From DASXHY01 sp035552155 (GTDB lineage Bacteria > Verrucomicrobiota > Verrucomicrobiia > Limisphaerales > DASXHY01), in NCBI GenBank assembly GCA_035552155.1, contig DASZLX010000042.1, positions 15,207 through 79,206 of the forward strand: a stretch of 64,000 nt of DNA, written 5' to 3'. Below are positions 54,176 to 61,941 of the stretch, one piece after another. The notes under the pieces are model-generated. The model was not told where the DNA came from, ran no database searches, and worked only from the letters and a program-made list of their open reading frames with translations. Both the position numbers and the translations under genes were made by a program. Numbering within the stretch: the first letter of the stretch is position 1; each line of letters begins with the position of its first letter.

Positions 54176-55009
54176 ATGTTGACCAGGCAAATATCGGGGA
54201 ATCGCACCTTTCCGGCTGTTCGCCGCTTTGTTCGCGCTTTTACGTTGATCGAGCTGCTGGTCGTGATCGCCATTATTGCCATCCTCGCCGCCATGCTCCT
54301 TCCGGCCCTGGCGAAAGCAAAGGTCAAGGCTCAACGGACTCAATGTCTGAATAGCATCAGGCAATTAAACCTATGCGGGATTATGTATCTCGGGGATAAC
54401 GGCGGCGTCTATGCCAAAAACCAACCCGTATATCCGGGTTCGATAGGTTCTTGGATTCAGGGGGATATGAGTGACAACACCACCATCTACAAACAAGTCA
54501 CTCCCGGCGTGGCGGATTCAACCAATCAACTTTGCGATACGACCGGGACCTTCTGGCCCTACAACGGCAGTTTCGGAATTTATCATTGCTCGGCGGATCT
54601 CAGCGTGAAAGCCGGTGTTCCCAGGGTGCGCAGTTACTCCATGAACAGTTGGATAGGAACTCAACAGGCCGTGGCGGATTTTGGCGCCGCTGCATTAAAG
54701 TACAGGATCTACCTGAAGGATTCCGACGTGCGCTCGCCGGCTACGACCTGGTATCTGATTGACGAACACGAATCCAGCATCAACGACGGGCTTTTTTTGG
54801 TGTCCATGCCGGGCTTGGCGGCGACAAGTCCCGTCGATTTGCCGGCCACTCGCCATAGCGGGGGTTATGGTCTCTCATTTTGTGACGGTCATTCCGAGAT
54901 TTATAAACTGACGGATACCCGCACCCGCTGGCCCGAGCCGGCAAATATGAACTCGCCTTTAAATCCCGATTTTGGCAAATTGCAGAGCGTGACCACCGAG
55001 GCGCGGTAG
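54176..55009 (+). CDS. Prepilin-type pseudopilin-like protein with H-X9-DG C-terminus
   Basis: About 277 residues from the ATG at 54176, two codons inside a TTG-initiated reading. The leader (RRFVRA) and FTLIELLVVIAIIAILAA give a canonical prepilin signal; LPALAKAKVKAQRTQCLNSI follows. Near the C-terminus HSGGYGLSFCDG is an exact H-X9-DG. It lies between the LamG protein gene and the GH18 gene, and is probably transcribed from the LamG promoter through the hairpin. Confidence 0.93.
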   Translation: MLTRQISGNRTFPAVRRFVRAFTLIELLVVIAIIAILAAMLLPALAKAKVKAQRTQCLNSIRQLNLCGIMYLGDNGGVYAKNQPVYPGSIGSWIQGDMSDNTTIYKQVTPGVADSTNQLCDTTGTFWPYNGSFGIYHCSADLSVKAGVPRVRSYSMNSWIGTQQAVADFGAAALKYRIYLKDSDVRSPATTWYLIDEHESSINDGLFLVSMPGLAATSPVDLPATRHSGGYGLSFCDGHSEIYKLTDTRTRWPEPANMNSPLNPDFGKLQSVTTEAR

Positions 55010-55039
55010 TCTGCACCCATAGTAAAACCGATTCAATGC

Positions 55040-56407
55040 ATGCTTCTGGATGATCGAAAGCTTCGTCGAAAGTTGTCGATATTTCTTTTGATTGTAGTTT
55101 CGCAGATGGTCTCCACCATTGCTCATGCATCCCTATGGTCAACCGGCTACTATCCGGGATGGGAACAGCCTTCCATGCCGGCATCTCAAATTGATTTCAC
55201 CGCCCTTACTCATATCATCCATTTTTCGCTGGTGCCCGACTCGAGCGGTGCTTTGAACAGCAGTGACAACAACATTTCAACCGCGAACTCCGCCGACCTC
55301 ATTTCCCATGCGCACGCCGCCGGCGTGAAGGTCATGATTTGCGTGGGAGGCGCCAGCACGGAAACTGCGTTCCAGGGCGCGGCGAGCGCCGCCAATCTCT
55401 CCTCGTTCATCAATAACATTACCAATTTCATCGCGGCTCGCGGCTACGATGGCGTCGATATCGATTGGGAACCGCTTCCCGCAACCGATTTCCAGCTATA
55501 CACGAATTTGATAAATGGACTGCGCTCCGCCCTCGACGGATTTCCGCAGCATAAATTATTGACCGCCGCTGCCGGCGCCTATCCGGTTTACGGAGACCCC
55601 GCTACTTCCGAATACCTCATGTTTGCCAGCGTCCAAAATCAGTTCGATCAGATTAACATCATGACCTATGACCTGTCCGGGCCTTACGACGGATGGGTGA
55701 CGTGGTTTGACTCTCCGATCTATGACGGCGGCTACCGTTTTGCCAGCAGTGGCGGACTCGTGCCATCGATCGACGGCGCAGTGAAGGGTTTTCTTGGCAG
55801 CCGGGTTGCCACCAACAAACTCGGCATCGGCATTCCCTTTTATGGATACCTCTGGACCGGCGACGTCACGCAGCCGAGGCAATCATGGACCAACCCGCCG
55901 GCCTATCCCACCGCTTCTTATAACGACATTGTTGCGAGCTATTATCAGCCCAGCGTGTATCACTGGGACACCAGCGCCCAGGCCGCCTATCTCAGCATCA
56001 CCAATGCCGACGCGGCCAATGACATGTTTATTTCCTACGAAGACCAGCGCGCGTGCCAGGCCAAAGTCAGTTACGCCCGCAACCATGGTCTCGGCGGCGT
56101 GATGATCTGGGAACTAGCCCAGGATCATAAAAACGGCCAGGCCGATCCCTTGTTACAGTCCGTCAAACAAGCGCTCGCATCGCCCGGTGTTGTTTCCGTC
56201 CAATACACCAATCAGGAAATCACACTCAACTTCAGCGGCATCCCGCTCGGCTCCTACCGCATCCTGTGGACCGATAGTCTGTCGAATAACGCGTGGAATA
56301 CCCTGGCCATCACGAATGTCACCGGCGCCGCCCAGCAATTGCAAATAGTGGATCCGAATCCCTCGGGCATTGCGCAGCGTTTTTACCGCATCCAATCGCC
56401 ACAGTGA
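55040..56407 (+). CDS. Secreted GH18 chitinase-like glycosidase
   Basis: 455 residues with an N-terminal export signal (LSIFLLIVVSQMVSTIAHA). TGYYPGWEQPSMPASQIDF and LTHIIHFSLVP are the opening strands of the GH18 barrel. KVMICVGGAST is the SxGG-type strand, and GYDGVDIDWEP is the full DxxDxDxE catalytic motif with the Glu acid. QINIMTYDLSGPYDGW and GGVMIWELAQDHK supply the remaining conserved Tyr/Asp and Trp. After the barrel (about residue 380) there is a short FYR-type module (YRILWTDSLSNNAW ... RFYRIQSPQ). It should cleave beta-1,4-GlcNAc linkages in chitin or related polymers; inactive chitin-binding relatives exist, but the catalytic residues are present here. Confidence 0.93.
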   Translation: MLLDDRKLRRKLSIFLLIVVSQMVSTIAHASLWSTGYYPGWEQPSMPASQIDFTALTHIIHFSLVPDSSGALNSSDNNISTANSADLISHAHAAGVKVMICVGGASTETAFQGAASAANLSSFINNITNFIAARGYDGVDIDWEPLPATDFQLYTNLINGLRSALDGFPQHKLLTAAAGAYPVYGDPATSEYLMFASVQNQFDQINIMTYDLSGPYDGWVTWFDSPIYDGGYRFASSGGLVPSIDGAVKGFLGSRVATNKLGIGIPFYGYLWTGDVTQPRQSWTNPPAYPTASYNDIVASYYQPSVYHWDTSAQAAYLSITNADAANDMFISYEDQRACQAKVSYARNHGLGGVMIWELAQDHKNGQADPLLQSVKQALASPGVVSVQYTNQEITLNFSGIPLGSYRILWTDSLSNNAWNTLAITNVTGAAQQLQIVDPNPSGIAQRFYRIQSPQ

Positions 56408-56413
56408 ATGGAG

Positions 56414-56432
56414 CGCAGAGCATCGCTCTGCG
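56414..56432. terminator. Hairpin between convergent GH18 and rarA genes
   Basis: CGCAGAG and CTCTGCG form a perfect 7-bp stem with a 5-base loop, 7 bp after the GH18 stop. A second GC-rich stretch with dyad character follows up to about 56475, before the rarA stop at 56486. It may end transcription from both sides. Confidence 0.45.
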
Positions 56433-56485
56433 GATTTGCGGGCAGGGTGCGCGAAGAGATGCTCCGCGCGTTAGGCGGTTCAAGC

Positions 56486-57859
56486 TTAGGATTTCTCCCG
56501 TTGCGCCTTTGCCGCCGCAATTTGCGCGCGCCATTTTTCCACGCGCTCCTTGATTTTCTTTTCCACCCCTTGCTCGGTCGGCTCGTAGTATCGCTTTTCC
56601 GCGCCCAAATAATCCTGCACCACGAAATGTTCGGGATGATCGTGCGCGTATTGATAGCCCTCGCCGTGACCGAGCCTTTTTGCCCCCTTGTAATGTGAAT
56701 CGCGCAAATGCTCCGGCACCGGCAACGTGCGTCCCGACTCAACGTCCTTCATCGCCGCGCCGATGGCCATCACCGTGCTGTTACTCTTTGGCGCGGTGGC
56801 GATGTAAATCGTGGCCTCGGCCAGTGGAATTTGAGCTTCGGGCCAGCCGATGAATTCCGCCGCCTGGAAAGCGGCATTAGCGAGCACCAGCGCCATCGGG
56901 TCCGCCAGCCCCACGTCCTCCGCCGCGTGAATCACGATGCGCCGCGCGATAAAGCGCGGGTCCTCGCCCGCGTGAACCATCTTGGCCAGCCAATAAAGCG
57001 CCGCGTCCGGATCACTGCCGCGCATGGATTTGATGAAAGCGGAAATCGTGTCGTAATGCGCGTCTTCATCGTCGTAAACCACCGCTTTTTTCTGGATGCT
57101 CTGTTCCGCCACGGACAATGTGATGTGAACGACGCCATCGGGTTCCGGCGCCGTGGTCAGCGCGGCGATTTCGAGCGAGTTTAATGCCTTGCGCGCGTCG
57201 CCATCGGAAAGTTTCGCGAGATGCCGCAGGGCTTGTTCATCGGCGTGGATTTTCAGGTAGCCGAGACCGCGCTCTTCATCCTTCAAAGCGCGTTGGAGCA
57301 GGGAATAAAGGTCGTCTTCCGTCAGCGATCTCAATTCAAAAATTTGCGACCGCGAAACGAGCGGCGAATTCACGAAAAAAAACGGGTTGTGCGTGGTCGC
57401 CCCGATAAGTTGCACCACGCCGCTTTCCACATCCGGCAAGAGCACGTCCTGCTGCGCCTTGTTGAAACGATGAATTTCGTCGACGAACAAAATCGTCGGC
57501 TGGCCTTTATTTTCGAGGCGATTGGCGGCCGAGGCGAGCACGCGGCGCATGTCCGCCACATTCGATTCCACGCCGCTGAGACGCTCGAATTTGCTCTTGG
57601 TCTGGCGGGCAATGATTTGCGCCAGCGACGTTTTCCCGGTGCCGGGCGGCCCGTAAAAAATAAGCGATTGGATGCGGTCGGCCTCGATGGCGCGGCGGAG
57701 CAGCTGGCCGGAGGCGAGAATGTGGGATTGGCCGGCGAACTCGCTCAAATCTCGCGGACGCATCCGCGCCGCGAGCGGTTGGCGTTTTATAATGTCCGGC
57801 GCGGCCGGTTCCTGAGGCTTTAACTCAGCCGTGGATGCAAACAGGTCGTCGCGCGCCAT
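56486..57859 (-). CDS. rarA: Replication-associated recombination ATPase RarA (MgsA)
   Basis: 457 residues, the usual length. The N-terminus PLAARMRPRDLSEFAGQSHI is diagnostic of RarA/MgsA. FYGPPGTGKTSLAQIIA is Walker A, ILFVDEIHRFNKAQQD is Walker B with the sensor region, and LIGATTHNPFFFVNSPLVSR is sensor 1 plus the Arg finger region. DGDARKALNSLEIA is sensor 2. The C-terminal RarA domain has SAFIKSMRGSDPDAALYWLA and MVHAGEDPRFIARRIVI, then GYQYAHDHPEHFV. It acts as a cytoplasmic tetrameric ATPase at stalled replication forks. The C-terminus (EKRYYEPTEQGVEKKIKERV) is complete. It is transcribed opposite to the sugar cluster. Confidence 0.97.
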   Translation of the reverse strand: MARDDLFASTAELKPQEPAAPDIIKRQPLAARMRPRDLSEFAGQSHILASGQLLRRAIEADRIQSLIFYGPPGTGKTSLAQIIARQTKSKFERLSGVESNVADMRRVLASAANRLENKGQPTILFVDEIHRFNKAQQDVLLPDVESGVVQLIGATTHNPFFFVNSPLVSRSQIFELRSLTEDDLYSLLQRALKDEERGLGYLKIHADEQALRHLAKLSDGDARKALNSLEIAALTTAPEPDGVVHITLSVAEQSIQKKAVVYDDEDAHYDTISAFIKSMRGSDPDAALYWLAKMVHAGEDPRFIARRIVIHAAEDVGLADPMALVLANAAFQAAEFIGWPEAQIPLAEATIYIATAPKSNSTVMAIGAAMKDVESGRTLPVPEHLRDSHYKGAKRLGHGEGYQYAHDHPEHFVVQDYLGAEKRYYEPTEQGVEKKIKERVEKWRAQIAAAKAQREKS

Positions 57860-57983
57860 GAAGGAAAGCTAACATCGCCTCGTTAAAATTGAAAATTGCA
57901 AATTGGCACCCGACGATGCTCCGTGATAATTCAGAGATTGCTTTGTCGGATTTTACCGACGGCAACGTTATACCTGATAGACA

Positions 57984-59672
57984 ATGACGAATGACGCAGA
58001 TTTGCTGGGGCAGTTCATCCGCGAGCCGGCCACGGCGGCGGGACAGGATGCTTTCGCAACGCTCGTGGAGCGGCATCTGAACCTCGTTTATTCCGCGGCC
58101 TTGCGGCAGGTTCGGTCCGCGCAATTGGCCGAGGAAATCTCCCAATCCGTCTTCACGCAACTGGCCTGCCACGCGCCGGCGCTTAAAGCGGGGACCGTTC
58201 TTGCTGCCTGGCTTCACCGGGTCACTCACCACGCGGCCATCGATGTTCTCCGGCGCGAAGGCCGGCGCCAGGCGCGCGAACAAATTGCCTGCGAAATGAG
58301 CCGTCTTATGGATGACAACCCCGTCGATTGGACACGAATCGAACCGATTCTCGACCAGGCCGTGCAATCCCTCAGTGAAGCCGACCGCGCGGCGATCATC
58401 ATGCGTTTTTTTGAGAACAAATCCCTGCGCGAAGTCGGCGAATCGCTGGGCACGAACGAAGACGCCGCCCAAAAACGCGTCAGCCGGGCGCTCGAACGCC
58501 TGCGTGAACATTTTGTTCGGCATAAAATTACCGGCGCCGCCGCCGGCCTGGCCGCGATCATTTCAGCCCACGCCGTTCAAGCCGCGCCGGTCGGACTTTC
58601 CGGAACTATCGTGAAAGGTTCCCTGGCCGTTTCCATTCCCGTTTCAACCTCGTTAACCACCGCCAAAATAATTGCCATGACCACCCTTCAAAAAGTTGCC
58701 GTAGGCGTCGTCCTCGCGGGCGCCGCCGTTACCATTGCCTATCAACACCACCAGTTTTCACAACTACAGCAGCAGACCGAAGCGTTGGTGAAACAAGAGA
58801 CCGGTAACCAGGCGCTGAATGCGCGCATCACGCAATTGCAGCAGGAGCGCGACAATGCCACCAACGAACTCGCTTCGCTCAAGGAGGAAAATGCCGCGTT
58901 GAAAAGCCGTCCCGCCGAAGTCCTGAAATTGCGCGGCGAAGTCGGCCAACTGCGCGGTGAAAAGGACCAACTCGGCGCCACGACGGCCATCAGCAAAATG
59001 ACCGCCACGCCCGAAGCCCGCCAATTGCTGCACGACTCGCAAAAAATCGGCATGGGCATATTCTACAAACAGTTCGCGGAAAAAATGAAACTCACGCCGG
59101 AACAAACGGAGAAATTTAACGACCTGTTGGCGGACAATATCATGCAGCAGATTGATGACGTGACCGCGGCGCTTCGTGATAAAACGCCGTCAGACCAGCT
59201 CAACCAGAAATTTGCGGGTGAAAATACTTCGCTGGACCAGAAAATCCAGGAGTTGCTCGGCGCTGACAGTCTCACCCAATACAAGGATTACACCAAAAAC
59301 CTGCTCAGCAGTCTAACCGCCCAGCAATTCCAAAGCAGTTTCACCGGCAGCGATGCGGAAAAGGCGGCCAAAGCGGAACAGCTTCGCCAGGCGATTCAGC
59401 AGGAATCCCAATCGACCCTCGCGAACGCTAGCCTTCCCCCTGATTACCAGACCCTGCCCATCCTCAACCTGGTTAACATCGCGTCCGAGGACCAGGCCAA
59501 TCAGAGCTTGAACATCATGGAGGGTATTTATCAGCGCGTCATCGCCAATGCCTCTTATCTTTCGCCGGATGAAATCACGAAGCTCCGGTCTTTCCTCGAT
59601 AAGGCCGTCGCCAACAACAAGGCCGCGTTGAGCATGAACCGCACGCTCATGGCGCCCATTTCCAGCCAGTAA
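57984..59672 (+). CDS. ECF sigma factor fused to a membrane segment and extracytoplasmic coiled-coil domain
   Basis: 562 residues. Residues 1-185 are an ECF-type sigma factor: region 2 (FATLVERHLNLVYSAALRQV, AEEISQSVFTQLA, WLHRVTHHAAIDVLRREGRR) and region 4 (LSEADRAAIIMRFFENKSLR, EVGESLGTNEDAAQKRVSRA). A small hydrophobic stretch (AAAGLAAIISAHAVQAAPVG) and a clear membrane helix (VAVGVVLAGAAVTIAYQ, about 237-253) follow. A coiled coil (about 255-330, with LQQERDNATNELASLKEEN) and an alpha-helical tail to 562 come last. By topology the tail should be outside the membrane, so the sigma domain may be tethered, released by proteolysis or controlled in cis. No separate anti-sigma gene is adjacent. 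It is divergent from rarA. Confidence 0.88.
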   Translation: MTNDADLLGQFIREPATAAGQDAFATLVERHLNLVYSAALRQVRSAQLAEEISQSVFTQLACHAPALKAGTVLAAWLHRVTHHAAIDVLRREGRRQAREQIACEMSRLMDDNPVDWTRIEPILDQAVQSLSEADRAAIIMRFFENKSLREVGESLGTNEDAAQKRVSRALERLREHFVRHKITGAAAGLAAIISAHAVQAAPVGLSGTIVKGSLAVSIPVSTSLTTAKIIAMTTLQKVAVGVVLAGAAVTIAYQHHQFSQLQQQTEALVKQETGNQALNARITQLQQERDNATNELASLKEENAALKSRPAEVLKLRGEVGQLRGEKDQLGATTAISKMTATPEARQLLHDSQKIGMGIFYKQFAEKMKLTPEQTEKFNDLLADNIMQQIDDVTAALRDKTPSDQLNQKFAGENTSLDQKIQELLGADSLTQYKDYTKNLLSSLTAQQFQSSFTGSDAEKAAKAEQLRQAIQQESQSTLANASLPPDYQTLPILNLVNIASEDQANQSLNIMEGIYQRVIANASYLSPDEITKLRSFLDKAVANNKAALSMNRTLMAPISSQ

Positions 59673-59695
59673 GGAACGGCCCTCTGTAAATGAAA

Positions 59696-59731
59696 AGCGC
59701 CCGAACCAGGAAGGTCGGGCGCTGGAGTTTT
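59696..59731 (+). terminator. Rho-independent terminator of the fused sigma-factor gene
   Basis: AGCGCCCGA (59696-59704) pairs perfectly with TCGGGCGCT (59715-59723) across a 10-base loop, followed by GGAGTTTTT. It is 23 bp after the stop codon. This is the clearest intrinsic terminator in the window. Confidence 0.85.
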
Positions 59732-60473
59732 TGTGAAAAAACTCTAAAAACAAAAAACCCCGCCAGTGCCGTGTGTAACAGTTCCTTTGAACTTCTTTAG
59801 AAACAGTTCGGAACCCGCCGGATTGCTTTCGACTTCCAGTAAAGGCCTGTCGGCCACAACCTCGGCTCTGATTCCTTGTTTATTTACTACGGTTCAAGGA
59901 CATAGTTTCTTATCACGTGCGTAGGCAGGGTAAATTTTATTCCGGAGTTCGTTGTTTCGACCTCGCGGGCAAATTCTTTTCCAAAGAACGGGCGCGTTTC
60001 CGCGCTTGCTGTTTTTATTATCGGCAGAAATTTTTCTTTCTCAAGCGAAAATTTCGATCACCGAATATTTATTCTTCTGGTATATCCGGCCGAGGATTTT
60101 GATGCCAGCGGGTCTTCACCCCAAGTTTTTCCGGCGGTGCATTTTGCGCCGCGGGCGGCGCTGGGCCAGTTCAAAATGGAACGCGAAGAAATAATTTCGG
60201 GCGGGCTTTTTTAGTGAGCATTTTTTTTCACCAGCCTGAACGGAATAAGCCAGCGGATGGCGGGAAAAATCTATTCCATTGCCGAAATTGACTGTTCGGA
60301 GAGCCTCCGGCACGGGGATTGTTTTCATGCCCGGTGAAAAAGAGGGGGCAGCTTTCGAGGAAATACGCGGGTTTTGTGAATACCAAGCGGGACTTCTGAA
60401 AATGCTGAAAATGTTTCATGAAAAATGCGGCGGAAATTTGCCGCCTAGCATCGCGGCTGCTTAAAGGTCTGGC
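59732..60473. other. Long gene-poor stretch
   Basis: About 740 bp without a convincing long gene, locally AT-rich with T-runs near 60030 and 60210. I looked for tRNA, 6S-like and riboswitch folds and saw none I could support. A 45-codon reading frame (60327-60464) with GGGGA upstream is possible but unproven. A hairpin GCGGC ... GCCGC lies near 60428-60445. It may hold the promoter and leader of the nitrate-binding-protein gene. Confidence 0.4.
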
Positions 60474-60593
60474 ATGAAGATTGACTGGCTGGCCTGGCTG
60501 GCAGTTGCGGAAGTTTGTGCCAGGTGGAGCGTCAGTTGGTTGTTAAAAATGGGCCGGTCGCCAGTGTGGCGGCGGTTTAGTTTGAGAAAATAA
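60474..60593 (+). CDS. Possible small Trp-rich protein or leader peptide (39 residues)
   Basis: A short open frame with a good ribosome-binding site (AAAGG, 8 bases before the ATG). The product starts MKIDWLAWLAVAEVCARW and ends RRFSLRK: five Trp residues, a hydrophobic front and a basic tail, as in small membrane proteins. It ends 13 bp before the nitrate-binding-protein gene, which itself has no strong ribosome-binding site, so translational coupling or leader-peptide control is possible. It matches no family known to me and could be spurious. Confidence 0.35.
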   Translation: MKIDWLAWLAVAEVCARWSVSWLLKMGRSPVWRRFSLRK

Positions 60594-60606
60594 TTTTTGC
60601 GGTGTT

Positions 60607-61770
60607 ATGAAGAATAGCAAAAAAGGTTTTCCGACGATTGTCGAAAAGAGTGAGCCGATTCAGATCGGTTTCATTCCTGACGGCGATTGCGCGCCGATTG
60701 CGGTGGCGCGGGAGTCCGGGCTATTCGATAAATATGAACTGGATGTCCAGTTGCGGCGCGAGACCCGGCTTTCGAACATTCGCGACCGGATGGTTGAGGG
60801 TGAATTGGATGCGGTGCATGCGCCGGCGACGCTGCCGTTCATCACGAACCTGGGGATTGATTCGGATCATTGCGCGTGTGTGACGGGGATGATTTTAAGT
60901 CTGCAGGGAAATGCGATTACGATTTCGCGGCATTTATGGGACGAAGGGGTGCGCGATGGGAAGACGCTGCGCGATGTGATCTTTCGAAATTGGGGAAAGC
61001 GGACGTTTACGTTTGGCGTGGTGTTTCCGTATTCGCCGGCGTTTCTTTTGCTGCGGCGCTGGCTGAGGGAAGGGCGCGTTTCGCCGTGTGAAGTAAGAAT
61101 AGTAGTGGTGCCGCCGGCGCAGATGTTTCCGACGTTGAAGCTGGGTTATATCGATGGTTTTTGCGCGGGTGAACCCTGGACTTCGCTGGCGGTGGAAGCC
61201 GAGGCGGGTGTGTGCGTGGCGACGAGCCGGGAGATTGCGCCGCTGCACCCGGAAAAAGTTTTGATGGTGAGGCACGATTTTGCGGAGCGGCGGGCGAGCG
61301 AGCATGAGCGGCTCATAGCGGCGCTGCTGGAGGCTTGCGCGTTTTGCGATCAGCCGGCCAATCGGCCGCTCATTTCCGAAATGCTGGCGCAGCCGCAGTA
61401 TGTGAACGCGCCGACCGATTGCCTGAAGAATATTCTGGGCGTCGAGGACCCGGAGATGAGACCGGAGCCGGAGTCCGCGCCGCTGCATATTTTTTATAAA
61501 TACAACGCGAATGATCCGACCGATGACAAGGCGACGTGGGTGCTGGGGCATTTGTATGAAATGATCGAGCAGCGGGCGCTGCCGCTGCCGCCGAGCGGGC
61601 GGACGCCGATGCTGAAGAATATTTTCCGGCGGGACATTTTCCAGCGCGCGAAGGCGGCGGTATTCGATCAGACTCAGGCGCTCATGACGGAAGCGCAGAA
61701 TTTTGGCGCGGCGCCGGTGACGGCGCGCGACCGCTTTGACAATGACGCGGTCAAAGCGATAGTGGAATAA
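60607..61770 (+). CDS. NrtA/CmpA/NasS-like nitrate-binding protein without signal peptide
   Basis: 387 residues of the nitrate/bicarbonate-binding family. IQIGFIPDGDCAPIAVARES and GLFDKYELDVQLRRETRLSN are the family opening; ELDAVHAPATLPFITNLGID, GNAITISRHLWDEGV, TFGVVFPYSPAFLLLRRWL and GYIDGFCAGEPWTSLAV are the ligand-site strands. There is no signal peptide or lipobox, unlike the transporter subunits NrtA and CmpA, so it resembles cytoplasmic NasS, which binds nitrate and controls the antiterminator NasT. No ANTAR/NasT gene or nitrate-assimilation gene is next to it. The C-terminus has an extra 40-50 residues. A terminator-like stem follows. Confidence 0.82.
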   Translation: MKNSKKGFPTIVEKSEPIQIGFIPDGDCAPIAVARESGLFDKYELDVQLRRETRLSNIRDRMVEGELDAVHAPATLPFITNLGIDSDHCACVTGMILSLQGNAITISRHLWDEGVRDGKTLRDVIFRNWGKRTFTFGVVFPYSPAFLLLRRWLREGRVSPCEVRIVVVPPAQMFPTLKLGYIDGFCAGEPWTSLAVEAEAGVCVATSREIAPLHPEKVLMVRHDFAERRASEHERLIAALLEACAFCDQPANRPLISEMLAQPQYVNAPTDCLKNILGVEDPEMRPEPESAPLHIFYKYNANDPTDDKATWVLGHLYEMIEQRALPLPPSGRTPMLKNIFRRDIFQRAKAAVFDQTQALMTEAQNFGAAPVTARDRFDNDAVKAIVE

Positions 61771-61775
61771 AATTT

Positions 61776-61849
61776 AGGCCGGTGTTGACTGGTTGAGTGG
61801 TTGTTTCAGGGGTGTGCAACTTATTTGACCTTCAGCACCGGCCGTTACG
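61776..61849 (+). terminator. Long-loop terminator-like stem after the nitrate-binding-protein gene
   Basis: GGCCGGTGTTGA (from 61777) pairs with TCAGCACCGGCC (to about 61843) through a 12-bp stem including one G-U pair. The T-rich segment GTTACGTTTTTAC follows. The loop is long (about 40 bases), so it may also be a regulatory leader for mscL. Confidence 0.5.
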
Positions 61850-61941
61850 TTTTTACGAAGGAGGGCCGGAAAACTTCCGCTGGCCATTGCCCCCTGAACT
61901 TGCCTACATTTCGCCGAACCGGATTACCCTAAATTACCATT

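Noticed and set aside
59732..60473. Possible structured RNA (tRNA, 6S or riboswitch) in the gene-poor stretch
   Set aside because: No cloverleaf, no convincing long bulged hairpin and no known aptamer core could be drawn by eye; a covariance-model search would be needed.
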